A stretch of 59,000 nucleotides of DNA from Candidatus Rokuibacteriota bacterium (GTDB lineage: Bacteria; Methylomirabilota; Methylomirabilia; Rokubacteriales; CSP1-6), in NCBI GenBank assembly GCA_003221515.1, contig QHSI01000102.1, forward strand, positions 1 to 59,000, in the 5' to 3' direction. The position numbers and the translations under genes are program-made. The notes under the pieces are model-generated. The model had not been told where the DNA came from, did no database searches, and saw only the letters and a list, made by a program, of their open reading frames with translations. Within the stretch, counting starts at the first letter, position 1, and each line of letters starts with the position of its first letter. Shown here in pieces: positions 1 to 9,488 of the stretch.

Positions 1-78
1 AATGAGCGTGTACCCGATCGCGACGAGGGCGTAGGCGCCACCGAGCATCAGCCCGTTGACGACCTGCTGCGCGAACAT
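1..78 (-). CDS. Branched-chain amino acid ABC permease, LivH type (N-terminal fragment)
   Basis: Partial gene cut by the window edge; only the first 26 codons are visible, from an ATG at 78-76. They begin MFAQQVVNGLMLGGAYALVA, the characteristic opening of LivH-family inner-membrane permeases (QxxVNGLxLGxxYALxAxG). The protein would form half of the membrane channel of a branched-chain amino acid or related organic-acid importer. It diverges from the two solute-binding protein genes that follow, one of which (1047-2225) is LivK-like and a plausible partner. Family assignment rests on one short conserved segment. Confidence 0.72.
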   Translation of the reverse strand, partial: MFAQQVVNGLMLGGAYALVAIGYTLI

Positions 79-100
79 TGTGCGCGATCATACACCTGGA

Positions 101-127
101 TTGACAGCGTTCGGTCCGCCGTATTAC
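101..127 (+). promoter_or_regulatory. Possible sigma70-type promoter for the solute-binding protein gene at 139
   Basis: A perfect -35 hexamer TTGACA (101-106) is followed after 15 bases by TATTAC (122-127). Transcription would start about 134-136, only a few bases before the ATG at 139, so the mRNA would be nearly leaderless. This agrees with the lack of a properly spaced ribosome binding site at that ATG (the only purine run touches the start codon). The spacing is shorter than the ideal 17, so the call is tentative. Confidence 0.35.
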
Positions 128-138
128 CGTCGCCGAGG

Positions 139-1017
139 ATGCCCGAGCTCACGAAGATTCGCATCTTTCCCACCGGCATGCGGCTACACGAGTGGATCGC
201 CTTCGCGGAGGGTTTTTTCAGCGAGCAGGGCCTCGAGCCCGAGGTGATGTGGGACGTCTACCACGGCCAGATGAAGGCGTGGACCGGCGGCTACAAGGCT
301 CGACCACAAGACAAGCCCTTTCTCGAAGGCGCGCAGGCGATCGGCAACGCGTGCGCGTGGGGCAGCGTGTGCAACGCCGGCGCCGGCATGGGGAAGTTCG
401 TGCCCGACGCGTATGGCGTCGCCCGGCACGCGATCTACGTGCGGCCCGACTCCCGCATCCACCGGCCCGAAGACCTTCGCGGTGTGCCGGTCGGGGTGGG
501 CCTGATGGCGGGCAGCCACTACAACGTGCCCTATCGCCTCGAGAAGCACCTGCCGCTCGAGGACATCAAGATCGCGCCGGTCGGTGGGTTCGGGCGCCGG
601 CTCGAAGCGCTCCTGAACGGCGAGGTCGAGGCGGCGAGCCTCCTCGATCCCCAGATCTACATGGCCGAGGAGCTGGGCCTGCGAAAGATTCTCGACGGGA
701 TCTTCAACACGCTCTGGTGGGTCGACGAGACGAGCGATCGGGACGTCCTGCGCCGGTACTTCACGGCGCTGGCGCGTGCCGACGCGGCGCTCGAGCGCGA
801 TCTGGCGCGCTACCTGTCGCTGTGGGCGAAGTGTGTGCCGCCGGAGTTCGCCGATCGGGCGTGGCGGACGGAGACCTGGGGCGCGGGGGAGCGGTTCGTC
901 TTCGCGCCGTATCCGGCCGAGAAGCTCGAAGAGGTCATGGCTGCGATCCATCGCTGGGGCATGGGTCGTGAGATGCACGTCACCGAATTCGACCGCCTTG
1001 CGCTGTCGCTGGCGTGA
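139..1017 (+). CDS. NMT1/SsuA-like ABC transporter substrate-binding protein
   Basis: 292-aa protein resembling the NMT1/THI5-like and SsuA-like periplasmic-binding fold: an early strand and helix (IRIFPTGMRLHEWIAFAEGFF), a middle segment 'RPDSRIHRPEDLRGVPVGVG' typical of 'the peptide identifies the ligand pocket' motifs in aromatic-sulfonate or nitrate binders, and an alpha-helical C-terminus. No signal peptide or lipobox is visible, which is odd for a periplasmic binder; it may be a cytoplasmic relative or the true start may differ. It is followed closely by a second, unrelated solute-binding protein. The ligand is unknown. Confidence 0.68.
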   Translation: MPELTKIRIFPTGMRLHEWIAFAEGFFSEQGLEPEVMWDVYHGQMKAWTGGYKARPQDKPFLEGAQAIGNACAWGSVCNAGAGMGKFVPDAYGVARHAIYVRPDSRIHRPEDLRGVPVGVGLMAGSHYNVPYRLEKHLPLEDIKIAPVGGFGRRLEALLNGEVEAASLLDPQIYMAEELGLRKILDGIFNTLWWVDETSDRDVLRRYFTALARADAALERDLARYLSLWAKCVPPEFADRAWRTETWGAGERFVFAPYPAEKLEEVMAAIHRWGMGREMHVTEFDRLALSLA

Positions 1018-1046
1018 GAGCTGCGCCATTGAAAGAGACTGCTGAC

Positions 1047-2225
1047 GTGATCGTGATTAGGCGCCGTGCGGTTCTCATCGCTCTCGCCACCGTGGCGCTC
1101 GCGGCCCTCGCGCTGTCGCCGGCCGCCGGGGCGAAGCTGGCGGGCGACAAGGTGCGGCTCGGCGTGATCATGCCGATGGCCGGACTCTTCGTGGACTGGG
1201 GCCAGCACGGCCTGATCGGCGCAGAGTTCGCGCGTGACGAGATCAACGCCGCCGGTGGCGTCGGCGGCCTGCCGATCGAGCTGGTGGTCGCCGACGACCG
1301 TGGAGATCCCAAGGAGTCGGTCACGCTGACGCGGCGGCTGGCCCAGACCGACCGGGTGCTCATGATCCACGGATCGATCTCGAGCTCGAGCGCCGGCGTC
1401 ATGTTCCCGCTGTCGGCGAGCCTGAAGATCCCGATCATCACCCCGACCGCCGCCGCGCCCGGGCTCACCGACAAGTTCCGTCCGTGGGCCTACACGATGA
1501 ATCCCGGCGCCGCCAGGGCACTGGGCACCGGGCTCGCCGCGCTTCGCAAGCAGAACCCGAGCGTCAAGAAGGCGGCGATCCTCTACAACCAGGCCGACGC
1601 GATCTCGACGGCCGAGGCGACGCGGGTGATGCCGGGCACCTTCCAGCAAACGGGCATCGAGCTCCTGGACTCGATCACCTTCCAGACCGGCGACCTCGAC
1701 TTCAGCGCGCAGGTCACGCGCGCGCTCAGCAAGCAGCCGGACATGCTCTTCCTCGGCTCCGGCTCGCGCGAGGCGGCGCTGATCGCGAAGGAAGCGCGCA
1801 AGCAGGGCTACAAAGGCCCGTTCCACGGCGGCGTCGCGACCGCCACGCCCGATCTCGTCACGCTCGGCGGCGACGCGGTCGAGGGCTGGTACACGACGAC
1901 CTACGCGTGGAACGAGCGCCCGATCCCGCGCGTGCAGGCCTTCGTCAAGAAGTTCCTCGAGAAGTCCGGGGGCAAGCGCCCCAACTCGTCCGGCCTCGCG
2001 ATGTACGACCAGCTCTTCATCTCCAAGATGTGCGTCGAGACCGCCGGCGTCACCAACAAGCCGGACGACTTGGAAGCCGATCGCGACAAGCTCGCGAAGT
2101 GCTGGGCGGGGCTCAAGGCCTTCGACGGCGCCATCGGCGCCGTCACGATGAACGAGCTCGGCGTGAACGTCGGGCACGTGTGGGCCCTCACCGTGAAGCG
2201 GGGCGTCTTCACGCTCGCCGAGTAG
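1047..2225 (+). CDS. LivK-type branched-chain amino acid ABC transporter substrate-binding protein
   Basis: Periplasmic type I binding protein (Peripla_BP_6 family), 392 aa from the GTG at 1047. That start is preceded by GAAAGAG at good spacing and gives a standard Sec signal peptide (three Arg, hydrophobic stretch, cleavage after about ALSPAAGA). A longer start at GTG 1014 overlaps the previous stop by four bases (GTGA) and is also possible. Family signatures include VRLGVIMPMAGLFVDWGQHG near the mature N-terminus, DEINAAGGVGGLPIELVVAD, and the hinge region around IHGSISSSSAGVMFPLSASL. It should deliver an amino acid, amide or aromatic acid to a LivHMFG-type permease; the divergent permease fragment at 1-78 is a candidate partner. 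Confidence 0.88.
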   Translation: MIVIRRRAVLIALATVALAALALSPAAGAKLAGDKVRLGVIMPMAGLFVDWGQHGLIGAEFARDEINAAGGVGGLPIELVVADDRGDPKESVTLTRRLAQTDRVLMIHGSISSSSAGVMFPLSASLKIPIITPTAAAPGLTDKFRPWAYTMNPGAARALGTGLAALRKQNPSVKKAAILYNQADAISTAEATRVMPGTFQQTGIELLDSITFQTGDLDFSAQVTRALSKQPDMLFLGSGSREAALIAKEARKQGYKGPFHGGVATATPDLVTLGGDAVEGWYTTTYAWNERPIPRVQAFVKKFLEKSGGKRPNSSGLAMYDQLFISKMCVETAGVTNKPDDLEADRDKLAKCWAGLKAFDGAIGAVTMNELGVNVGHVWALTVKRGVFTLAE

Positions 2226-2369
2226 CCGATCCTTCCCACGACCGTCGTCGGCAGCTACGCGATCCCGGCCTGGCTCTGGGCCGCCTGGGAGAAGATCGAG
2301 GCCGGCGGCTTCGGCGCGATGGACCTCGCGGAGACCGAGAACGACGCCGTCGAGACGGCGATCCGATAA
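2226..2369 (+). pseudogene. Remnant of a MetE-like (cobalamin-independent methionine synthase family) gene, N-terminus only
   Basis: Directly after the TAG stop of the upstream binding protein, and in the same frame, 47 codons read PILPTTVVGSYAIPAWLWAA and continue to ETENDAVETAIR before a TAA at 2367-2369. LPTTVVGSYxxPxWL followed by an acidic stretch and DAVxxAI is the typical N-terminus of the short MetE-like proteins (about 340 aa in full). There is no ATG, GTG or TTG at its beginning and the rest of the protein is missing, so this looks like a decayed or deleted gene. The TAA directly abuts the ATG of the next gene. Confidence 0.55.
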
Positions 2370-3746
2370 ATGCAGCTCTACAAGCCCGAGGTCGAGGCGC
2401 AGCGGTTCTGGAACCCGTACACGCAGACGATGCCGCGCGCCGAGCTCGACCCGCTCCATCTCCGGAAGCTCCAGACCGTGATCGCGTACGCGTACGCGCG
2501 CAGCCCGATGTACCGTAAGCTCCTCGATCGCCACAAGGTCCGGCCCGAGCAGATCCGCACGCTGGACGACTTCGTCAAGCGCCTGCCGTTCATCGACAAG
2601 AAGGAGATCCTCGACGCCCAGGCGGTGAACCCACCCTTCGGCGACGCCCTCGCCATCTCCGAGGACTTCTTCCATCAGCGGTTCGCCACCTCCGGCTCGA
2701 CCGGCACGCCGCTGCACATCCCGCTCACGTATCACAGCGCCGAGCTGTGGGGCGAGTCGTGGGTCTACGGCTTCTGGGCGGCCGGGCTCCGCGCGCGCCA
2801 CAGCTTTTACTTCGCGTTCAACTGGGGCATCTTCGCCGCGTTCTGGTCGGCCTACATGGGCGTGCGCCGTCTCGGCGCCACCGTGATCTCGGGCGGCGGC
2901 CTCGACAGCAAGGCGCGATTGCGCCAGATCGAGCAGTACCGTCCGGACGTGATCCTGGCGACGCCGACGTACGCGCTCTACCTCGGCGAGACGGCGCGTG
3001 AGCTTGGGATGGACCTCGCGAAGACGTCGATCTCGCACGTGTTCGTCGCCGGCGAGCCCGGCGCCAGCATCCCCGCCACGCGCCGGGCGATCGAGGAGCT
3101 GTGGGGCGCCAAGTGCTACGAGCTCTACGGGATCGCCGAGCTCGGCCCCACCAACCCGGGCTGCCCGCTGCAGGGCGGCGTTCACCTGTGCGAGGAGTGG
3201 TATCACGCGCTCGTCGTCGACGAGTCGGGTCACCCGGTGCCCTACGGCGAGGTCGGCGAGCACATCGTCACGAGCTACATCCAGGACGGCCAGCCCTTGA
3301 TCAAGTACCGGACGCACGATCTGGTCCGGTGGACGGACGTACCTTGTGGCTGCGGCACGACGTGGCTCTACTATCCGGGGGGTGTGCTCGGTCGCACCGA
3401 CCAGATGATCATCGTCAAGGGCGTCAACGTGTACCCGTCGGCGCTCGAGGCGCTGCTGCACCGCGTGGCCGGGCTTTCGGAGCACTACGAGCTTCACGTC
3501 GGCCGCGACGCCCTCAACGATTTCGTGACGGTGAAAGTCGAAGCGCGCGGCGAGATCGACGAGAATCGCTACGCGTCCGTCGGCCGCGAGGCGGAGGCGG
3601 TGTTCAAGTCGGCCATCGGCGTCTCCATCGGCGTCGAGGTCCAGAAGCCCGGAAGCCTGCCGCGCTACGAGCTGAAGGCCAAGCGCTTCTTCGATCACCG
3701 GCCGGCCGCGCACCGCTGGCAGCTCTCGGGAGGACCGGGCGCGTGA
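2370..3746 (+). CDS. Phenylacetate-CoA ligase-like AMP-binding enzyme (PaaK family)
   Basis: 458-aa adenylate-forming enzyme expected to activate an aromatic or related carboxylic acid to its CoA thioester using ATP. The phosphate-binding loop SGSTGTP lies near residue 108, the aromatic/acyl-binding motif YGIAELG near 253, the ribose-binding YRTHD near 313, and LGRTDQMIIVKGVNVYPS at about 340-357 marks the hinge before the C-terminal lid domain. The PCGCG segment before the hinge is common in PaaK relatives. Length matches the family. It lies between solute-binding proteins and an M20 peptidase, suggesting use of an imported aromatic or amide-linked compound. The exact substrate cannot be read from the sequence. 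Confidence 0.85.
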   Translation: MQLYKPEVEAQRFWNPYTQTMPRAELDPLHLRKLQTVIAYAYARSPMYRKLLDRHKVRPEQIRTLDDFVKRLPFIDKKEILDAQAVNPPFGDALAISEDFFHQRFATSGSTGTPLHIPLTYHSAELWGESWVYGFWAAGLRARHSFYFAFNWGIFAAFWSAYMGVRRLGATVISGGGLDSKARLRQIEQYRPDVILATPTYALYLGETARELGMDLAKTSISHVFVAGEPGASIPATRRAIEELWGAKCYELYGIAELGPTNPGCPLQGGVHLCEEWYHALVVDESGHPVPYGEVGEHIVTSYIQDGQPLIKYRTHDLVRWTDVPCGCGTTWLYYPGGVLGRTDQMIIVKGVNVYPSALEALLHRVAGLSEHYELHVGRDALNDFVTVKVEARGEIDENRYASVGREAEAVFKSAIGVSIGVEVQKPGSLPRYELKAKRFFDHRPAAHRWQLSGGPGA

Positions 3747-3925
3747 TGCGCGAGGAGACGATCGAGCGGATCCGCGGCATTCAGGCCGAGGTGCGGCGGC
3801 TCCGTCAGGCGAGCGACAACCCGGCCATCGAGCGCACGATGCAGCTGCTCGACCTCTACTGCCACATGGCCCGCTGGGAGCTCGGGGACGTCGAGGCGAT
3901 GATCCCGGAGGCGGAGACGCGTTGA
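3746..3925 (+). CDS. Small helical protein, unknown function
   Basis: 59-aa ORF that overlaps both neighbours by one base: its ATG shares the A of the ligase TGA, and its own TGA shares the A of the next ATG. This tight translational coupling supports it as a real gene. The sequence is charged and predicted helical (IRGIQAEVRRLRQASDNPAI followed by ERTMQLLDLYCHMARWELGD). No signal peptide, membrane segment or known domain is recognised. It could be a small accessory subunit of the ligase or the peptidase. Confidence 0.6.
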   Translation: MREETIERIRGIQAEVRRLRQASDNPAIERTMQLLDLYCHMARWELGDVEAMIPEAETR

Positions 3926-5250
3926 TGGACTGGGCCGCGCTGGGCGACGAGACGATCGACCTGCTCCGTCGCTACCTGATGATCGACACCACGAACCCGC
4001 CGGGCAACGAGATCGCCGGCACGCGGTTCCTGGCCGAGGTCCTGGCGCGCGAGGGCATCGCGAGCGAGACGATCGAGGCGGCGCCCGGACGCGCGAGCCT
4101 CCAGGCGCGCCTCGCGGGCGACGGGTCGCTCGGCGGGATCGTGCTCCATCACCATATCGACGTCGTCTACGCCGACCGGCGTTACTGGACGGTGGACCCG
4201 TTCGGCGGCGTGATCGCCGCCGGTTATCTCTACGGCCGGGGCGCGATCGACATGAAGTCGACGGGCATCTTGCACCTGGCGGCCATGCTGGCGCTGAAGC
4301 GCGCCGGGATCCCGCTCAAGCGCGATCTCGTCTTCCTGGCCACCGCGGACGAGGAGGCCGGGAGCGAGTTCGGCGCCCAGTTCATCGCCGATCACCGCCG
4401 CGACTGGCTCGCCGGGACCGAGTACGCGATCTCCGAGCTCGGAGCGATCCAGCCGCATCACGACCTCAGGGCACCGCTCGCCTCCATCGTCATCTCGGAG
4501 AAGACGGGCCTGCCGCTCACGCTCACGGCCCGCAGCGAGCCGGGCCACGGCTCGATGCCGTGGCCCGACACTGCGCCGCACCGGCTCATTCGCGCGCTCA
4601 ACCGTCTGCTCGAGGCCGAGCGGCCCATCCGCGTACTTCCGGAGGTGCAGGAGTACTTCTCCTGCCTGTCGGCTCTCTGGCCGGCCGCGCAAAGCGCCGG
4701 GCACGACGACCTGGCGCAGAGCCTGCAAGATCCGGCGTTCCGAGCGCTGTTCTTGGGAAACCGCCAGTTCGCCGCGATGGTCCGCACGACGTTCGCGGTG
4801 ACGATGCTGCAGGGCAGCGAGAAGATCAACGTGATCCCGCCCGAAGCCTCGGCCGAGATCGACTGCCGGATGCTCGCCGGCGACGATCCCGAGGAGATCG
4901 CCGGCTGGGTCCGGCGCGTCGTCGACGACGAACACGTGGAGGTCGCGATCAGCCGGGAGCCGAAGGTCCCGAATCTCTCTCCACCCGACACCGAGCTCTA
5001 CAAGGCCATGGCGGACACGCTGCGGCGACGGGTGCCGGGCGCCGTGGTGGCGCCGATGATCCTCGTCGCCTTCACCGACAACTGGGTGTTCCGGCGCTGC
5101 GGGCTCCACAGCTATGGCTTCAGCCCATTCATCCTCGAGGACGCGGAGCTTCAGCGGCTCCACGGCAACGACGAGCGGATCTCGCTCGAGAACCTGCGCG
5201 AGGGTGTGCGCGCCTACACGGAGATGCTGGTGGACATCGCCGGCGCCTAG
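3925..5250 (+). CDS. M20 family metallopeptidase / ArgE-DapE-type deacylase
   Basis: 441-aa two-zinc amidohydrolase of the M20/M28 clan, cleaving an amide bond of an N-acyl amino acid, dipeptide or carbamoyl compound. Zinc-binding elements appear in order: HHIDVV (near residue 76), the bridging Asp in GRGAIDMKS (about 104-112), the catalytic and metal Glu pair in ADEEAGSE (about 141-148), and a C-terminal metal His in GLHSYGFSPF (near 394). ATG 3925 is preferred over TTG 3922 because it overlaps the upstream stop by one base. It probably hydrolyses the compound activated or transported by its neighbours; substrate is not determinable. Confidence 0.86.
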   Translation: MDWAALGDETIDLLRRYLMIDTTNPPGNEIAGTRFLAEVLAREGIASETIEAAPGRASLQARLAGDGSLGGIVLHHHIDVVYADRRYWTVDPFGGVIAAGYLYGRGAIDMKSTGILHLAAMLALKRAGIPLKRDLVFLATADEEAGSEFGAQFIADHRRDWLAGTEYAISELGAIQPHHDLRAPLASIVISEKTGLPLTLTARSEPGHGSMPWPDTAPHRLIRALNRLLEAERPIRVLPEVQEYFSCLSALWPAAQSAGHDDLAQSLQDPAFRALFLGNRQFAAMVRTTFAVTMLQGSEKINVIPPEASAEIDCRMLAGDDPEEIAGWVRRVVDDEHVEVAISREPKVPNLSPPDTELYKAMADTLRRRVPGAVVAPMILVAFTDNWVFRRCGLHSYGFSPFILEDAELQRLHGNDERISLENLREGVRAYTEMLVDIAGA

Positions 5251-5282
5251 CCGGCGAGTTCACCGCCGGCGGGGAGACAGGC

Positions 5283-6104
5283 ATGGAGCAATCGATCAAG
5301 TGGAAGAACGGGGCGCGGTGCGCCGTGATGATCTCGTTCGACGTCGACGGCGAGAGCCCGTGGATCCTGCGCGACCCGGCGCTGGCGGAGCGGCCGCTCC
5401 ACATGGGGATGGGCGCGTACGGGCCGAAGACGGGGATGCCGCGCATCCTCCGGATCCTCGACCGCTACGACATCAAGTGCGGCTTCTTCATCCCCGGCTG
5501 GATCATCGAGCGCTACCCGGACATGGCCCGCGAGGTCCTGAAACGCGGCCACGAGATCGGCCACCACGGGTACCTGCACGAGAAGCCGTACTTCCTCTCG
5601 GGCCGCGAAGAGGAAGAAGCCCTGCTGGTGAAGACGCTGGACATCTTCCAGAACGTGCTCGGCATCCGGCCGCAGGGCTCGCGCGCGCCGTCCTGCGATC
5701 CGAGCAAGCACACGATGGAGCTGCTCCGGAAGCACGGCTTCGTCTATCACAGCAACCTGATGGACGCCGACCTGCCCTATTGCCACAAGACCCCGTACGG
5801 CGAGCTGGTGGAGCTGCCGACCGCGTGGGTCAACGACGACTGGGTGTACTTCGGATTCAGCGCGGTGCCGCCGGTCGGCAACGGGATCTGGAGCCAGGAG
5901 GACGTCTTCGAGATCTGGAAGGAAGAGTTCGAGGGCGCCTACGAGGAGGGCGGCTTCTTCAACGTGATGGGACACCCGCAAGTGATCGGCCGCCCATCGC
6001 GGATGCGGATGGTCGAGCGACTCATCCAGCACATCCTCGCCAAAAAGGACGTGTGGATCGCGCGCCCCCTCGAGATCGCGGAGCACTACCTGAGCCAGCG
6101 GTGA
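5283..6104 (+). CDS. Polysaccharide deacetylase family protein (NodB homology, PgdA/PuuE-like)
   Basis: 273-aa cytoplasmic-looking protein (no signal peptide) with the NodB metal-dependent deacetylase motifs: Motif 1 SFDVDGE (residues 18-24), Motif 2 HEIGHHGYLHE starting at His90 with H-x3-H spacing, and Motif 3 GSRAPS (about 132-137). The FDVDGE form and the length resemble the Helicobacter PgdA/allantoinase-like PuuE branch, which often acts on small amides rather than polymers. A clear RBS (GGGGAG) precedes ATG 5283. Next to an M20 peptidase, a role in hydrolysing a small amide or imide is at least as likely as cell-wall modification. Confidence 0.85.
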   Translation: MEQSIKWKNGARCAVMISFDVDGESPWILRDPALAERPLHMGMGAYGPKTGMPRILRILDRYDIKCGFFIPGWIIERYPDMAREVLKRGHEIGHHGYLHEKPYFLSGREEEEALLVKTLDIFQNVLGIRPQGSRAPSCDPSKHTMELLRKHGFVYHSNLMDADLPYCHKTPYGELVELPTAWVNDDWVYFGFSAVPPVGNGIWSQEDVFEIWKEEFEGAYEEGGFFNVMGHPQVIGRPSRMRMVERLIQHILAKKDVWIARPLEIAEHYLSQR

Positions 6105-6135
6105 ACGCGTTCTCTCGCCCGCCGAGGAGACCACG

Positions 6136-6519
6136 ATGAAGCTGCGCGTCGACAGCTTGACGAAGGGCCTCGAGTTCCACGGCGAAGTTCAGGGCAAGCG
6201 CCAGCACTACTACATCCTGTCGAGTGGGCGGCAGTACTTCGTCATGTCGGTCTCGCTCGCCAAGCGCGACGCCGGCAATTTCAATCTGGTCAGCAAGACG
6301 GCCGTCGAGGGACTCTACCGGCGGCTCCGCGGCCGGCGGGGGCTCACCGCGCGGCTCGTCTTCGACCGCTTCCGGAAGGGACGGCTGGTGACCTCCTCGC
6401 TGAACGCGCTGAACATGCTCTACGTGATGGCGGCCACCGGCCGCGCCAGCATCGACGCCAAGCGCAAGACGCCGCAGATCTTCTTCAACGTGCTCCGTCG
6501 GCCCGCGGGCGAGTCGTGA
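6136..6519 (+). CDS. Conserved-looking hypothetical protein, 127 aa
   Basis: 127-aa basic, soluble protein preceded by a good RBS (GAGGAG) seven bases before ATG 6136. Segments such as HYYILSSGRQYFVMSVSLAK and RDAGNFNLVSKTAVEGLYRR suggest a mixed alpha/beta fold, possibly nucleic-acid binding given the Arg/Lys content, but no family is recognised. It is the last clearly co-directional gene after the deacetylase (about 30 bases downstream) and precedes an acetyltransferase. Confidence 0.6.
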   Translation: MKLRVDSLTKGLEFHGEVQGKRQHYYILSSGRQYFVMSVSLAKRDAGNFNLVSKTAVEGLYRRLRGRRGLTARLVFDRFRKGRLVTSSLNALNMLYVMAATGRASIDAKRKTPQIFFNVLRRPAGES

Positions 6520-7018
6520 GGCCGGTCTGATGAACCACGTCACGGTTTGACGCTTCCGGCCTCCGGGCTGTCCATCCGCCCCGCGACGCGGCGCGACGCG
6601 TCCGTCATCTTCCGGCTCATCCGGGGGCTCGCCGAGTACGAGCGGTTGGCGCACGAGATGGAGGCCACGGTCGGGCAGATCCGCCGCCACGGCTTCGGGC
6701 GGCGGCCGTACTTCGAGGCCCTCATCTGCCGGCGGGGCCGCACCCCGGTCGGCTTCGCGCTCTATTTCTTCACCTACTCGACCTTCCTGGGGCGTCCGAC
6801 GCTCTACCTCGAAGACCTCTTCGTCCTGCCCGCCGAGCGCGGCCGGGGCGCCGGGCGGGCGCTGCTGGGCGAGCTGGCGCGGATCGCGGTGCGGCGCGGC
6901 TGCGGCCGCATGGAGTGGGCGGTGCTCGACTGGAACGCGCCGTCGATCCGGTTCTATCGAAAGCTCGGCGCGAAGCTCCGCAAGGAGTGGATCCTCACGC
7001 GGCTCACCGGGCCGGCGC

Positions 7019-8530
<1,512 letters not shown>

Positions 8531-8542
8531 ATTGTTTAAGTA

Positions 8543-8559
8543 TAGACTATCAAGGTCTA
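8543..8559. promoter_or_regulatory. Palindromic operator candidate for the MarR-type regulator
   Basis: TAGAC-TATCAAG-GTCTA, an inverted repeat with 5-bp arms in an unusually AT-rich 32-base gap between the MarR gene stop and the flavin oxidoreductase start. Its size and position just upstream of the oxidoreductase ATG fit a MarR-family dimer site that would let the regulator control the enzyme gene. Binding is an inference. Confidence 0.45.
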
Positions 8560-8561
8560 AT

Positions 8562-9047
8562 CTATCGTCTCGACTCGAGCCTGGCGGCGCGTGGCGTCGT
8601 CCTGCTCCGTGCGGTCGCGCTGCTGCGCAGGCGGTCGAGGAGGCCACGCAGCGCTCGCAGGTCACGATTCGTGACGTCGCCGAGCAGCGCGGCGAGCGCC
8701 CGGTGGTGACGCTGCTGCGCGCGGCGGACGAGCCGCCGACCCTTCGGGGTCAGCGTGAGGCGAAACGCTCGGCGATCCGCGGGGTGGACGGCGCGCCGCA
8801 CGAGGCGCGAATCGTGCAATCGGTCTACGATGCCGGTGAGGTTGCCGGCCGTCACCAGCAGGCGGCGCGACAGCTCGACGAAGGTGAGCCCGCCCGGCTC
8901 CCGGTCGAGCTGGTTGAGGACGTCGAACTGCGGGAACGTGCAGTGCACCCCAACGGCGCGGCGGAGCTCACGCTCGACGACGCCGTACGCGTGCAGGAGG
9001 CGCAGCCAGGTGCTGACCGCGAGCACGCGGTCGGCCGAGCGCTTCAC
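8562..9047 (-). CDS. MarR family transcriptional regulator
   Basis: 161-aa winged-helix repressor. The order is an N-terminal dimerisation helix, FPQFDVLNQLDREPGGLTFV leading to the recognition helix region LSRRLLVTAGNLTGIVDRL (about residues 58-76), then the wing RRAVHPADRRAFRLTLTPKG, all standard MarR features. Start is GTG 9047. It follows ridA by 16 bases and precedes the flavin oxidoreductase; such regulators usually sense small phenolics, electrophiles or oxidants, matching an ene-reductase target. A palindrome lies just after its stop codon. Confidence 0.88.
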   Translation of the reverse strand: MKRSADRVLAVSTWLRLLHAYGVVERELRRAVGVHCTFPQFDVLNQLDREPGGLTFVELSRRLLVTAGNLTGIVDRLHDSRLVRRAVHPADRRAFRLTLTPKGRRLVRRAQQRHHRALAALLGDVTNRDLRALRGLLDRLRSSATARSRTTPRAARLESRR

Positions 9048-9063
9048 GCCCGGGCCGCTTCGG

Positions 9064-9477
9064 TCAGGGGAGGCAGGCGAACCCCTCGATCTCGATCACG
9101 CATCCCTCCGCGGCGTCGTAGAGATCGCGCACGCCGACCAGTGTCATCGCCGGGAAGTGCTTGCCGAAGTACTCGCGGTAGACGCCGCCGATCGCCTTGG
9201 CGTGGCGCTTGTAGTCACCCGCGTCGAGGACGTAGATCGTGAGCTTCACGACGTCGGTCAGCTGGCCGCCGCCGGCGGTGACCGCGGCCTTCAAGTTCTC
9301 GCAGACCTGGCGGAACTGAGCGACCAGGTCGCCCTTGCCGACGACGCGTCCCTCCCGATCCTTCGCGACCTGGCCGGCGAGGAAGAGCGTGCGGCCGCCC
9401 CGGGTCTCGGCGGCGTGGGAGAAGCCGACCGCTTTCGGGAGCGACGGCGGGTTGTGGAATTCGATCTGCCGGGTCAT
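9064..9477 (-). CDS. RidA family protein (enamine/imine deaminase-like)
   Basis: 137-aa YjgF/YER057c/UK114 family trimer-forming protein. GGRTLFLAGQVAKDREGRVV is the conserved early strand pair and QFRQVCENLKAAVTAGGGQL the family helix; the C-terminal EGCVIEIEGFA matches the last strand. The canonical catalytic Arg just before this strand is not obvious (a Cys sits in CVIEIEG), so it belongs with the divergent RidA subfamilies that act on other carbonyl or imine substrates. It sits between an SDR and a MarR gene in one reverse-strand run. Confidence 0.85.
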   Translation of the reverse strand: MTRQIEFHNPPSLPKAVGFSHAAETRGGRTLFLAGQVAKDREGRVVGKGDLVAQFRQVCENLKAAVTAGGGQLTDVVKLTIYVLDAGDYKRHAKAIGGVYREYFGKHFPAMTLVGVRDLYDAAEGCVIEIEGFACLP

Positions 9478-9488
9478 GGGCGCCTCCC

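Noticed and set aside
2223..2225. Pyrrolysine-type reading of the TAG between the LivK-type gene and the MetE-like stub
   Set aside because: Both flanking parts are unrelated families and the first ends at its normal C-terminus, so the TAG is an ordinary stop; no pylTSBCD genes are present.
810..3713. 967-aa antisense ORF opposite the solute-binding and PaaK-like genes
   Set aside because: Its translation is Arg/Gly/Pro-rich without domains; it mirrors strongly recognisable genes on the other strand. Such long antisense frames are expected in high-GC DNA.
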